DNA of 64,000 nucleotides from assembly GCA_964609825.1 (NCBI GenBank), contig CAZSSH010000011.1, positions 161,130 to 225,129 of the forward strand. Direction: 5' to 3'. Below the pieces are notes generated by a model that saw nothing but the letters and a program-made list of their open reading frames with translations, did not search any database and was not told the origin of the DNA. Below are positions 42,461 through 51,084 of the stretch, piece after piece; within the stretch, counting starts at the first letter, position 1; the number at the start of each line of letters is the position of its first letter. Position numbers and translations under genes: made by a program. The stretch is from CAZSSH01 sp964609825. Its GTDB lineage: Bacteria; Verrucomicrobiota; Lentisphaeria; Victivallales; Victivallaceae.

Positions 42461-43348
42461 TTACATGATCGAGTCGGGGCGGACAATCTGCGTCCCGATC
42501 CCGTGATCGGTAAAGATTTCCAGCAAGAGTGAGTGCTTGGAGCGGCCGTCAATCAAGTGAACTTTATTGATCCCGGAGTTAAGCGCATGGACGCAACTCT
42601 CGATCTTGGGGAGCATGCCGCCTGAGATTACTTTGCTGTGAATCAAAGTCGGGATATCGGTCGTCCGGATGGTCGGGATGACCGAGCTCTCATCGTCTTT
42701 GTCGCTCAAAATCCCCGGGACGTCGCTCAAAAAGACGAGCTTGCGCGAGATGATCGCCTCGGCAATTTTACAGGCCGCGACGTCGGCATTGATGTTATAT
42801 ACTTGCCCGTCCTCGCCCATCCCCAGAGGGGTGATGACCGGCGTGAGACCGGCCTGCAATGCGCTGATAATCGGCTCGGTGTTGACATGCACCACTTCGC
42901 CGACAAAGCCGATGTCCTGCTTTTCGCCGGTCAGGGGATCGACGGAGAAGGTTTTTTTGGCGCGCAAAATATCTTTGCCGGAGAGGCCGATCATATGGCC
43001 GCCCGCACTGTTGCCCAAGCTGACCAGCTCTTTATTGATCTTGTTGTGCAATACGTCATCGACGATTTTAATGGTCTCCGAGCAGGTGTGGCGCAAGCCG
43101 TTGACAAATTTGACCGGAATGTTGCGCTCCTTGAGCTCCGCTGAAATGGCTTTGCCGCCGCCGTGAATCACCACCGGTTTGATGCCGATGCACTCCAGCA
43201 ACACCACGTCCGACATGGTGCTCTTGACGAGCTCGGGGTCCTCCATGGAGCTTCCGCCGAACTTGATGACCATCACCGAGTTGCGGAACTTTTGGATATA
43301 GGGGAGGGCCTCCATTAAAACTTTGGCTTTGTTGATGACTTTTTCCAT
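42461..43348 (-). CDS. argB: Acetylglutamate kinase
   Basis: ArgB phosphorylates N-acetylglutamate, the second step to ornithine and arginine. The 295-residue protein has the amino-acid-kinase signatures VIKFGGSSMED at the start, KPVVIHGGGKAIS for nucleotide and substrate binding, and NINADVAACKIAEAI and VLFLSDVPGIL (here KLVFLSDVPGIL) toward the middle. The N-terminal helix (EKVINKAKVLMEALPYIQKF) is of the kind found in arginine-sensitive hexameric forms, which suggests feedback inhibition; that is inference. Between fabH (15 bases) and aroK (10 bases). Confidence 0.95.
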   Translation of the reverse strand: MEKVINKAKVLMEALPYIQKFRNSVMVIKFGGSSMEDPELVKSTMSDVVLLECIGIKPVVIHGGGKAISAELKERNIPVKFVNGLRHTCSETIKIVDDVLHNKINKELVSLGNSAGGHMIGLSGKDILRAKKTFSVDPLTGEKQDIGFVGEVVHVNTEPIISALQAGLTPVITPLGMGEDGQVYNINADVAACKIAEAIISRKLVFLSDVPGILSDKDDESSVIPTIRTTDIPTLIHSKVISGGMLPKIESCVHALNSGINKVHLIDGRSKHSLLLEIFTDHGIGTQIVRPDSIM

Positions 43349-43363
43349 GATTCAACTCCAAAA

Positions 43364-44350
43364 TCAATATTTGATTAACATTGCGCCCCAAGTGAGTCCG
43401 CCGCCAAAGGCGGTTAAGAGCACATAGTCGCCGCGCTCGATTTTGCCCGCGCGGACGATTTCGTCCAAACAAAGACCGATGGAGGCCGCAGAGGTGTTGC
43501 CGTAACGGTTGACGTTGACGTAAACTTTGTCCTCGGTGACGTCCAAACGCTGCGCGACCGCCGACAAAATGCGGTAGTTGGCCTGATGCGGGACGACGAT
43601 CTTGACTTGCGACGGGCAGACGTTGGCATCGGCCAAAACCTTGTTGCAGGAGCTCACCATGCCGTTGACTGCGAGCTTAAAAACGTCTTTGCCCATCATG
43701 CGGATAAAGTGATCCTTGTTGGCCACGGTTTCGGCGCTGGCCGGAGTTTTGCTGCCCCCGGCGGGCATAAAAAGGATGTCGGTATAATTGCCGTCGGCAT
43801 GCAAATCACTGGAAACAACACAGCCGTCAAGGCCGTCGTCGATATTCTCCAAGAGCACCGCCCCGGCGCCGTCGCCGAATAATACGCAGGTGTTGCGGTC
43901 ACTCCAGTCGGTGATACACGAGAGCTTTTCGGCGCCGCAAACGAGGACATATTTATACTTTTTATTGGTCTTCATCAAGGAGTAGGCAACTTCGAGCGAA
44001 TAAAGCAGGCCGGAGCAGGCCGCCTCGAGATCGAAGCCAAACGCATTTTCGCACCCGAATTTCTTTTGCAGCAGACAGCCGGTACTCGGGAAAACGTGGT
44101 CGGGGGTAATCGTGCCGACGATGATCACGTTTAAATCTTTGCCGTCAACCCCGGCCATTTCCAATGCTCTGGAGCCGGCGAGATAGGCCATGTCCGAAGT
44201 GGTTTCATCCGGTCTGGCGATGTGGCGCTCCTCAATCCCGGTGCGGGTGCGGATCCACTCGTCATTGGTTTCCACCATCTTTTCGAGATCAAAGTTGGTC
44301 AAAATCTTTTCCGGTACATAAGAACCGGTGCCGATAATCTTAATGCTCAT
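43364..44350 (-). CDS. fabH: 3-oxoacyl-ACP synthase III
   Basis: FabH starts type II fatty-acid synthesis by condensing acetyl-CoA with malonyl-ACP. The 328-residue protein has the catalytic Cys in LEAACSGLLYSL, His in VVPHQANYRI and Asn in NVNRYGNTSAAS, the full Cys-His-Asn triad. The N-terminus IKIIGTGSYVPEKILTN is typical. It lies 18 bases after plsX in the classical rpmF-plsX-fabH order. Confidence 0.97.
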   Translation of the reverse strand: MSIKIIGTGSYVPEKILTNFDLEKMVETNDEWIRTRTGIEERHIARPDETTSDMAYLAGSRALEMAGVDGKDLNVIIVGTITPDHVFPSTGCLLQKKFGCENAFGFDLEAACSGLLYSLEVAYSLMKTNKKYKYVLVCGAEKLSCITDWSDRNTCVLFGDGAGAVLLENIDDGLDGCVVSSDLHADGNYTDILFMPAGGSKTPASAETVANKDHFIRMMGKDVFKLAVNGMVSSCNKVLADANVCPSQVKIVVPHQANYRILSAVAQRLDVTEDKVYVNVNRYGNTSAASIGLCLDEIVRAGKIERGDYVLLTAFGGGLTWGAMLIKY

Positions 44351-44368
44351 TGTTACTCCAAGGCGTGG

Positions 44369-45412
44369 TTAAAGTTTGGGTTGGGCGAGCCGAGCTTCCA
44401 ACTCGGCGGCGGTGCAATTAAGCTCGGCAATCTTGGCGACAATTTTGTCGTTGAGGCCGAAGCTGACGCACTCACCGGCGGAGCGGATGGCATTACGCAC
44501 CGCTTTGGGGCTGGAGGACCCGTGCCCGATGATGCAAATTCCATTGAGACCCAACAGCGGCGCACCGCCGATCACATCGGCGTCGCCAAACGCCTTGAGC
44601 TCACGGAAAGCATTTTGAGAGAGTTTAGCGCCCAAAAGGCGGATCGCATTTTTGGACAGCACCAGTTTGAGCCAGTGCAAGGTGGACTTGGCCAGCCCCT
44701 CGGCGCATTTCAAGAATACATTGCCGGAGAACCCGTCGGTGATCAAAACATCGGCGGCGCCTTCGTAGATCGTGTCGCCTTCGACGTTGCCCGCAAAATT
44801 GATCTGGATCGTATCCAATAAGGCAAAGGTGGATTTTGTGAGATCATTGCCCTTGACATCCTCGCCGCCGACGCTCAAAAGCCCGATGGAGGGGTCATCT
44901 TTTTTGAGCAGATACTGGGCGTAGATGCCGCCCATGATGGCAAATTGGGCCAAGTTGACGGCGGTGCACTCGGTATTGGCGCCGGCGTCCACAAGCACAA
45001 AACGCCCGTCCTGAGCGGGCATGCTTGCCGCCAGAGCGGGCCGGTCGATGCCGGGCAACGTTTTGACCAAAACTTTGGTCGCCGCCACGGTCGCACCGGT
45101 ATGACCCGGGGTGATCATAGCGTCAACTTCTTTATCGCGCAACAGTTTGGCGCAAGTGGTGATGGAGGAGTCTTTTTTGCCGCGTACGGAAACGGCGGAC
45201 AAGTCGGACATCTCGACAACGGACTCGGCATGCACCAGCGTGATGCGCGGATGGTTGGCGATTCCGTATTTTTCGAGATAAAACCCGATTTTTTTGGTGT
45301 TTCCGACCAAGACGTACTCGTAAGTCGGAAAATCAATCAGGGCGCTGACCAAACCCTCGATCACCACCCCCGGAGCGTAATCGCCCCCCATGGCATCCAC
45401 TGCGATTTTCAT
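44369..45412 (-). CDS. plsX: Phosphate acyltransferase PlsX
   Basis: PlsX forms acyl-phosphate from acyl-ACP, the donor for PlsY in phospholipid synthesis. The 347-residue length is normal. It begins KIAVDAMGGDYAPGVVIEG, the family signature, and has SVRGKKDSS, GHTGATVAA, GANTECTAVNLAQFA and LITDGFSGNVFLK. It is 30 bases after rpmF. Confidence 0.96.
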   Translation of the reverse strand: MKIAVDAMGGDYAPGVVIEGLVSALIDFPTYEYVLVGNTKKIGFYLEKYGIANHPRITLVHAESVVEMSDLSAVSVRGKKDSSITTCAKLLRDKEVDAMITPGHTGATVAATKVLVKTLPGIDRPALAASMPAQDGRFVLVDAGANTECTAVNLAQFAIMGGIYAQYLLKKDDPSIGLLSVGGEDVKGNDLTKSTFALLDTIQINFAGNVEGDTIYEGAADVLITDGFSGNVFLKCAEGLAKSTLHWLKLVLSKNAIRLLGAKLSQNAFRELKAFGDADVIGGAPLLGLNGICIIGHGSSSPKAVRNAIRSAGECVSFGLNDKIVAKIAELNCTAAELEARLAQPKL

Positions 45413-45442
45413 TGGCCGAAGTCTCCTTGCAAATAAGGGAAA

Positions 45443-45622
45443 TTACGCTTCGACGCTGATCACCTGTTTGCCGTTGTAAAAACCGCAGCTGCCGCAGACG
45501 CGGTGCGGAGTCGCGGGGGCATTGCAGTTGCTGCAAAAGGTAGCCTGGACGCCTTCATAGCGGTTGGCGGCTTTGCGTTGACGTTTTTTCATCCGTGACA
45601 TTTTTCTCTTGGGTACAGCCAT
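45443..45622 (-). CDS. rpmF: 50S ribosomal protein L32
   Basis: Translating the minus strand from the ATG at 45622 gives 59 residues that begin MAVPKRKMSRMKKRQRKAA, the conserved basic N-terminus of L32. Two Cys pairs follow (CSNC and CGSC about 14 residues apart), so this is a zinc-binding form. AAGGAG lies 8 bases before the ATG. It is too short to be flagged by most length cut-offs but is clear by sequence and by its position ahead of plsX-fabH. A promoter is visible 57 bases upstream. Confidence 0.95.
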   Translation of the reverse strand: MAVPKRKMSRMKKRQRKAANRYEGVQATFCSNCNAPATPHRVCGSCGFYNGKQVISVEA

Positions 45623-45678
45623 TTTATCTACTCCTTAAATATGGTTAATTTCTAATCAAACACTTATACATTTCATAA

Positions 45679-45706
45679 AATATAACACAAATATTGATTT
45701 TTTCAA
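45679..45706 (-). promoter_or_regulatory. Candidate promoter of the rpmF-plsX-fabH-argB-aroK-aroC operon
   Basis: Minus strand TTGAAA (45701-45706), 16-base spacer, TATATT (45679-45684), in AT-rich DNA upstream of rpmF. Confidence 0.55.
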
Positions 45707-45708
45707 GG

Positions 45709-45736
45709 TTGCCATGATTGAAAAAGTTGATATTTA
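45709..45736 (+). promoter_or_regulatory. Candidate promoter of the ROK kinase operon
   Basis: TTGCCA (45709-45714), 16-base spacer, TATTTA (45731-45736). It starts 3 bases beyond the -35 of the leftward rpmF promoter, so the two are back to back. Confidence 0.35.
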
Positions 45737-45850
45737 GTGGAATATTATAAATAGATTCAATTTATCGAAAGCTCCGACCGACCGCGTCCGACCACATGAC
45801 TGCGCCGCACGGTTTCGCCGGGAGCCGGGAAACAGCATACAGGACAAATT

Positions 45851-46819
45851 ATGGACAAATTTTTGTTGGGTTTCGACATCGGCGGGACCAAATGCGCCGC
45901 GATCTTGGGCAAGGTGGACGCCAATGGCGAGCTTACCGTCATTGACAAACACAAGGTTGAGACCTCAAGTCTCAAGCATTACAATGTGATTCTTGACCAC
46001 TTGGTTAACGAGACCAAGGTGCTCCTAAAGAACAACAATGTTTATCTGCATGACGTGGCCGCCTTGGGGATTTCCTGCGGCGGACCCTTGGACAGCAAAA
46101 ACGGGATCATCCAGTCCCCCCCCAATCTTCCCGGCTGGGACAATGTCCCCATTGTGAAAATCGTTTCCGACCAGTTGCATATCCCTGTCCGTCTGCAAAA
46201 CGACGCCAATGCCGGCGCCGTCGCCGAGTGGAAGTACGGCGCGGGTAAAGGGGCCGACAATCTCATTTTTTTGACCTTCGGTACCGGCATGGGCTCGGGG
46301 TTGATTTTAAACGGCCGCCTTTACAGCGGCAATTGCGATTTGGCGGGCGAATGCGGGCACATCCGGCTGGCTGACTTCGGCCCCTCCGGCTTCGGCAAGG
46401 CGGGTTCCTTTGAGGGATTTTGCTCCGGGGGCGGCATCGCCCAATACGGTCTCATTAAGATCAAAGAGGCGATTCAAAACGGTGCACGCGTGCCGTGGTT
46501 CAACAACTATGGCGTGAGTGCCAAGGAGATCGGCGACGCGGCCGAGGCGGGTGATGCGCTGGCGGTCAAAATTTACAGCGACGTCGGCGGTTACCTAGGA
46601 CGGGCGCTCTCGGTTATGATTGATATTTTAAACCCGGATGTGATTGTCATCGGCAGCATCTTTGCCCGCTCGGAGAAATTCATCCGTCCGGCGATGGCGG
46701 AAGTGATCGCCCGCGAAGCAATTCCGGCCGCCGCGGCCCACTGCCGGATCGTCCCGGCGAAACTCGGCGAGGCCATCGGCGATATTGCGGCCTTGTCACT
46801 GGCGGCGGGGGATTATTAA
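45851..46819 (+). CDS. ROK-family sugar kinase
   Basis: The 322-residue protein opens with GFDIGGTKCAAILGK, the phosphate-1 loop of ROK kinases. It has the catalytic region QNDANAGAVAEWKYG (Asn-Asp) and TFGTGMGSGLILNGRLYSG, followed by AGECGHIRL with the conserved Glu-x-Gly-His. Typical substrates are glucose, fructose, mannose or N-acetylated sugars. Unusually, the zinc-binding CxCGxxGC block that normally follows is replaced by FGPSGFGKAGSFEGFCSGGG, with a single Cys. Some ROK proteins lack it, but it may alter stability or specificity. The next gene starts 3 bases later. Confidence 0.9.
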   Translation: MDKFLLGFDIGGTKCAAILGKVDANGELTVIDKHKVETSSLKHYNVILDHLVNETKVLLKNNNVYLHDVAALGISCGGPLDSKNGIIQSPPNLPGWDNVPIVKIVSDQLHIPVRLQNDANAGAVAEWKYGAGKGADNLIFLTFGTGMGSGLILNGRLYSGNCDLAGECGHIRLADFGPSGFGKAGSFEGFCSGGGIAQYGLIKIKEAIQNGARVPWFNNYGVSAKEIGDAAEAGDALAVKIYSDVGGYLGRALSVMIDILNPDVIVIGSIFARSEKFIRPAMAEVIAREAIPAAAAHCRIVPAKLGEAIGDIAALSLAAGDY

Positions 46820-46822
46820 AAA

Positions 46823-47437
46823 ATGTACCAAATTTTGCAGCTTGAGGTCGGCGGTTATGACCATAATTTCTCTTATTTGATTACTGCCGGCAACAAAGAG
46901 GCGGCGCTGGTCGACCCGACCGGCGATCTGGAGGTGTTGACCAAAGCGATCAACCGTGAAGCGGTGATTCCAAAGTATATCCTATTGACCCACGGTCACT
47001 TGGATCATTTTCAACAGCTGGGGGAAATTTTGAGCATTTTCCCCGCCGAGGTGATCTCCCACCCCAATCACCCGATGTATAAGCACAATCACATCACCGA
47101 TCACAAACATTTGCCGTTTGGCGAAAAAGGCTATATCGAGATTATTTTTTCGCCGGGACATACCCGAGACTCGGTGATGTACCGTCTGGATGATGACAGC
47201 GCTTTATTTACCGGCGATACGCTGTTTATCGACTACATCGGTTTTTGCCGCTCCAAGGAGATGTACGCGACGTTGACCAAAAAAGTGTTGCCGCTGTCGG
47301 ACAAGCTGGTGGTTTACTCCGGGCACGATTACGGCAGTGTCAAGGCGCGGACGCTCGGCGAGGAAAAGCTCAAAAATAAATTTCTCGATTTTTGCTCGTA
47401 TGACGAGTTTAAACAACGATTGCAGGAGCTTGGCTAA
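46823..47437 (+). CDS. Metallo-beta-lactamase-fold hydrolase (glyoxalase II-like)
   Basis: The 204-residue protein has the MBL metal motif THGHLDHFQ (His-x-His-x-Asp-His), a further His in FSPGHTRDSV, the bridging Asp in LFTGDTLF and His in YSGHDYGS. This set is that of small glyoxalase II-like thioesterases, which hydrolyse glutathione or related thioesters; the actual substrate is unknown. It begins 3 bases after the ROK gene and its stop immediately precedes the ATG of the acyltransferase gene. Confidence 0.88.
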   Translation: MYQILQLEVGGYDHNFSYLITAGNKEAALVDPTGDLEVLTKAINREAVIPKYILLTHGHLDHFQQLGEILSIFPAEVISHPNHPMYKHNHITDHKHLPFGEKGYIEIIFSPGHTRDSVMYRLDDDSALFTGDTLFIDYIGFCRSKEMYATLTKKVLPLSDKLVVYSGHDYGSVKARTLGEEKLKNKFLDFCSYDEFKQRLQELG

Positions 47438-49612
47438 ATGGTATTTTTCATCCGGTTGCTGATCCGGTCACTGCGTATTTTTTTGATCAATTTCCGCTGG
47501 AAAGGGGAGGATAATCTTCCCGGTGAGGGGCCGGCGATTTTGGTCTCCAACCATATTTCGCTCTTGGATTTGATGCTGATCCAGTTTCTCTGTCCGCGGC
47601 GCGTGACGTTTATGGTGCGGCGCGAAGTTGCCGAGTATGTCCCCGCCAAGTTTGTCTGGCGGGCATTGAATATCATGCCGGTACCGCCAAGCAATCACCC
47701 CAAGGCGATGAAGCGCTTTATCCATGAGGTGCAGGACAAGCTCAAGGCGGGCAAAATCGTCTGCTTTTTTCCGGAGGGCGGGATTTCGGGCAACGGGTGT
47801 CTGGTCAGATTTAAGAGCTCGGTGGAGAAATTTGTCCCGGCGGGGATGACGATCCCTGTCATTCCGGTCCGCATCGGGATGCTGAGCGAGCGTTTGGTTT
47901 CCTTTAAGCAAGGCAAAATGACCGTCCATTTTCCGAAAGAGTTTCCGGTCAACTTCAGTGTTAATATCGGTGTCGCGGTTTCGCCGTCGCTGACCGCTTT
48001 TGAGCTCAGACAAAAGGTTTCCGAGCTGGGAGCCGAGGCCGAAGCCGAGCCGCAGCCGGGCGAATTGCCGCTTCACTCCGGGTTTGTCCGCACCGCCAAG
48101 CGTAAATTTCGGCACTCGAGCTTTAAGGATCACAAGGGTGCCGCGCCGACCAACTTTGAAATGCTGCTCCGAAGCGCGATTTTGTCGACGAAATTGCGCG
48201 AATTAAAGACCGACAGCCAATTTATCGGCGTTTTGCTTCCCAATATGACGATCACCTCGGCGGTGCTGCTGGGGGTCTTGTACGCAGACAAAACTCCGGC
48301 CATTTTGAATTTCAGCTCCGGGCGCGAGACCGCTCTTGGGGCCTCGCGCCGGGCAGGGGTTAAATTGATTGTGACGAGCCGCAAATTTTTGGCCAAACTC
48401 GGCTGGGAGGAGGCGGCGGAGATGGTTTTTTTGGAGGACATTGCCGCCAAAGTGGCCAAGCCCGAAAAAATCATTTGGGCGATCAAAATATTATTGATGC
48501 CGCGCAAAATGCTGATGCGCCATCTTGCCGCCGCGAGCGCGTTTGACGTCAAGCGCCTGGCTGTATTGTTGTTTTCCAGCGGCTCGACCGGGATTCCCAA
48601 GGCGGTGATGCTCTCGCACCGCAACATCAACTGTGACTTGTACGCCTTTTGGCGGGTGATCGCGTGGACGCCCAAGGATAAATTGATGGGCAATCTCCCG
48701 TTATTTCACGCCTACGGCTTTACCGTCGGCTTCTCCTTTATGACGTTGGCCGGCTCACAAGTCGTTTATGTCCCCAACCCCCTCGACGGCGACGGCGTGA
48801 TTAAGGCAGTGGCCGAAAACGAAATTACGATTTTAACCGCTACCCCGACCTTTTTGCAAAATTATCTCCGCAAGGCCGACGAACGGGATTTGAAAAGTCT
48901 GCGGCTGGTGATTACGGGGGCGGAGAAGCTGCGCAGCGAACTTGCCGAGCGCTTTAAGACCTTGACCAGCATGGAGATCGTCGAGGGGTACGGCTGCACC
49001 GAGCTTTCGCCGATTGTCACCATTAACCTTGCCAACTCGATCTTTTTGCTCGGCAAGCACTCCGATCACCCGGACAGCATCGGGATTCCGTTGCCGGGGA
49101 TCCATATCCGGATCATCGACCCCGAGACCCGGCAGGAGCTGCCGCCCGGCCAGTCCGGCTTGATGCAGATCAAGTCGGGGATCGTCATGCAGGGCTACCT
49201 CAACGACCCCGAGCTCACCGCAAAAGTCTTGGTGAACGGTTATTACGACACCGGCGACATTGCCAAAATGGATCGTGACGGCTATATTTACATTACCGGG
49301 CGCGCCAGCCGTTTCAGCAAAATCGGCGGCGAAATGGTGCCGCACGAGCTCTTGGAGCGGCATTTGCTGGAGAGCGCCAAACGCGAGGAGCGGGTGTTGG
49401 CGGTGTCGAGCCGCCCGGACGGCAAAAAAGGGGAAAAAATCGTGGTCTTTTACTCCGACCCGACCTTGGTGCCTGCCGAGCTCATCGCCGACTTAAGGCG
49501 GCAAAAGTTGCCCAATTTGTGGATACCCAAAGAGGAAGACTTCATCCTCATTGACCATCTCCCGTTATTGGGCAGCGGCAAACTCGACTTGAAAAAGCTG
49601 CGCGAGCTGTGA
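47438..49612 (+). CDS. aas: Aas-like fused acyltransferase / acyl-ACP synthetase
   Basis: The 724-residue protein has a PlsC acyltransferase domain at about 1-200 with NHISLLD (His-x4-Asp) and FPEGGIS. From about 240 comes an AMP-forming acyl-CoA/ACP synthetase: LLFSSGSTGIPKAVMLSHRN (P-loop), EGYGCTELSPIV, YYDTGDIAKMDRDGYIYITGR and SGKLDLKKL near the end. This matches the two-domain Aas (2-acylglycerophosphoethanolamine acyltransferase / acyl-ACP synthetase), which repairs lysophospholipids with free fatty acids. The LplT-type flippase domain found fused in some relatives is absent. It abuts the MBL hydrolase gene with no gap. Confidence 0.88.
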   Translation: MVFFIRLLIRSLRIFLINFRWKGEDNLPGEGPAILVSNHISLLDLMLIQFLCPRRVTFMVRREVAEYVPAKFVWRALNIMPVPPSNHPKAMKRFIHEVQDKLKAGKIVCFFPEGGISGNGCLVRFKSSVEKFVPAGMTIPVIPVRIGMLSERLVSFKQGKMTVHFPKEFPVNFSVNIGVAVSPSLTAFELRQKVSELGAEAEAEPQPGELPLHSGFVRTAKRKFRHSSFKDHKGAAPTNFEMLLRSAILSTKLRELKTDSQFIGVLLPNMTITSAVLLGVLYADKTPAILNFSSGRETALGASRRAGVKLIVTSRKFLAKLGWEEAAEMVFLEDIAAKVAKPEKIIWAIKILLMPRKMLMRHLAAASAFDVKRLAVLLFSSGSTGIPKAVMLSHRNINCDLYAFWRVIAWTPKDKLMGNLPLFHAYGFTVGFSFMTLAGSQVVYVPNPLDGDGVIKAVAENEITILTATPTFLQNYLRKADERDLKSLRLVITGAEKLRSELAERFKTLTSMEIVEGYGCTELSPIVTINLANSIFLLGKHSDHPDSIGIPLPGIHIRIIDPETRQELPPGQSGLMQIKSGIVMQGYLNDPELTAKVLVNGYYDTGDIAKMDRDGYIYITGRASRFSKIGGEMVPHELLERHLLESAKREERVLAVSSRPDGKKGEKIVVFYSDPTLVPAELIADLRRQKLPNLWIPKEEDFILIDHLPLLGSGKLDLKKLREL

Positions 49613-49658
49613 TAATCACAATATTTTAAGAATTTTGTGCTTTTATTAATTACTTCAC

Positions 49659-49687
49659 TTGACATTTATGGCAGTCTAAGGTATAAT
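49659..49687 (+). promoter_or_regulatory. Consensus sigma-70 promoter before the oligogalacturonate-lyase-like gene
   Basis: TTGACA (49659-49664) and TATAAT (49682-49687) match consensus exactly and are 17 bases apart, 62 bases before the ATG. Confidence 0.75.
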
Positions 49688-49749
49688 AAAATCGCTGACA
49701 TAATCAGAGTATCGCCAGTTACCGTAAATTTTTGTCAAGGGAGTCAATC

Positions 49750-50964
49750 ATGCTGAAACACGTTGTCATGACGCTGGCCGCCGCCTTTGCCGCGGCCGCC
49801 GTCGCTGTTGAGCTGGAGCCATCGTCAACTGAGCTCAAAACGCCGGAAACTTCCAAACATTTCCGCAAATACGTCGACCCGCAGTCGGGAGTCGTGTCCT
49901 ACATCCTCAACACCCGAATCGCCTACAACCAGCAGAGCATTTATTTTACCCAAAAGTCGATGACCGACGATGGGCGCTTCATCATTTTTGATGTCTCGGG
50001 CGGCGACCGCAAAAACCGTAAGACGCTGGCACTCTTTGATTTTCTCAAAGATGAGCTTTATCCCTTGGAAATCGCAGGCGGGATTCCCTTTATCGACGTC
50101 AAGACCGATCAGCTTTATTATGTCAACAAAGACGGCATTTTCCGCCGCGACTTGTTGGTGGACCCCAAATCGGAAATTAAGCTTTGCCCGATCCCTGAGG
50201 CGTTGACAAGTATGGGCAAAAAAATCCATTATTACTGTACCCATCTCACGTTGACTGCCGACCGCAAAAAAGCCTTTCTCGACTCGCGGGTGGACGATCG
50301 CTTTGTCCAAGGGACGGTCGATCTGACCACCGGCAAATATGACCAGTGGAGCGAAACCGACTTTGTGGTCAACCACGGCCAGCTTCACCCTGCCAATGAC
50401 CGGCTCGCCATGTGCGCCTGGGAAGTCACTTGGAAGGACTCGGCGGGTGTCGAGCACCCGATCCAAAAAGTCAACGGCGTCTATCCCCGGATGTGGCTCT
50501 TTGACGCCGACGGCAAACGGCAGATGATTCCGGCGCAGGAGGCCAATTATGCGACCCACGAGCATTGGGCCGAGGATGGCAAGGGCTTCTATTTTTGCGC
50601 CAACGGGATTTATTATCATGACCTGGCGACCGGCAAACAAACTTGCATGGCGCGCGTCAAGGCGGCGCATGCCACAATGAGCGCCGATAATAATTATCTC
50701 ACCCATGACGCCGCCGTCGGCGAGTGGTACCGCGGTTGCTCGTGGCAGATCGGTTTTTACAACCGCTTGACCAACAAAGGGGTTTTCATTTATCCGGTGC
50801 TCCCTGCGTTCAACACCAAAGAGGATCAAAGCAAACTTCACCCCGATCCGCACCCGCAATTTGTCTGTAACGACCGTTACATCATTTGCACCATTAATGA
50901 CGGCAACGGCGCGATGGATCTCTCGGTTACCCCGGTGGATCAACTGATCGAAATGACCAGGTAA
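49750..50964 (+). CDS. Secreted beta-propeller protein, oligogalacturonate lyase-like (PL22)
   Basis: From the ATG at 49750 (GGGAG 6 bases upstream) the product is 404 residues, beginning with a signal peptide (MLKHVVMTLAAAFAAAAVA). The rest alternates short strands in propeller blades: YNQQSIYFTQKSMTDDGRFIIF, HLTLTADRKKAFL, NHGQLHPANDRLAM, THEHWAEDGKGFYFCANGIYY and HPDPHPQFVCNDRYIICT. Histidines in NHGQLHP, HEHW and HPHPQF recall the Mn-binding His set of PL22 oligogalacturonate lyases, which cut unsaturated digalacturonate. The assignment is moderate; other seven-bladed propellers are possible. A near-perfect promoter precedes it, suggesting strong expression. Confidence 0.6.
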   Translation: MLKHVVMTLAAAFAAAAVAVELEPSSTELKTPETSKHFRKYVDPQSGVVSYILNTRIAYNQQSIYFTQKSMTDDGRFIIFDVSGGDRKNRKTLALFDFLKDELYPLEIAGGIPFIDVKTDQLYYVNKDGIFRRDLLVDPKSEIKLCPIPEALTSMGKKIHYYCTHLTLTADRKKAFLDSRVDDRFVQGTVDLTTGKYDQWSETDFVVNHGQLHPANDRLAMCAWEVTWKDSAGVEHPIQKVNGVYPRMWLFDADGKRQMIPAQEANYATHEHWAEDGKGFYFCANGIYYHDLATGKQTCMARVKAAHATMSADNNYLTHDAAVGEWYRGCSWQIGFYNRLTNKGVFIYPVLPAFNTKEDQSKLHPDPHPQFVCNDRYIICTINDGNGAMDLSVTPVDQLIEMTR

Positions 50965-51032
50965 ACCCATACTCATCGGGTGCAAATACGGCAAAAAATG
51001 CCGGGAATTACATGGAAAATATTTTAACTCCA

Positions 51033-51060
51033 TTGGATTTCCGGTTTTTTCTTTTATAGT
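51033..51060 (+). promoter_or_regulatory. Candidate promoter of the GH36 gene
   Basis: TTGGAT (51033-51038), 16-base spacer, TATAGT (51055-51060), 24 bases before the ATG. Confidence 0.5.
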
Positions 51061-51084
51061 AATCAAAAAGGAAGGATTTTTGCC

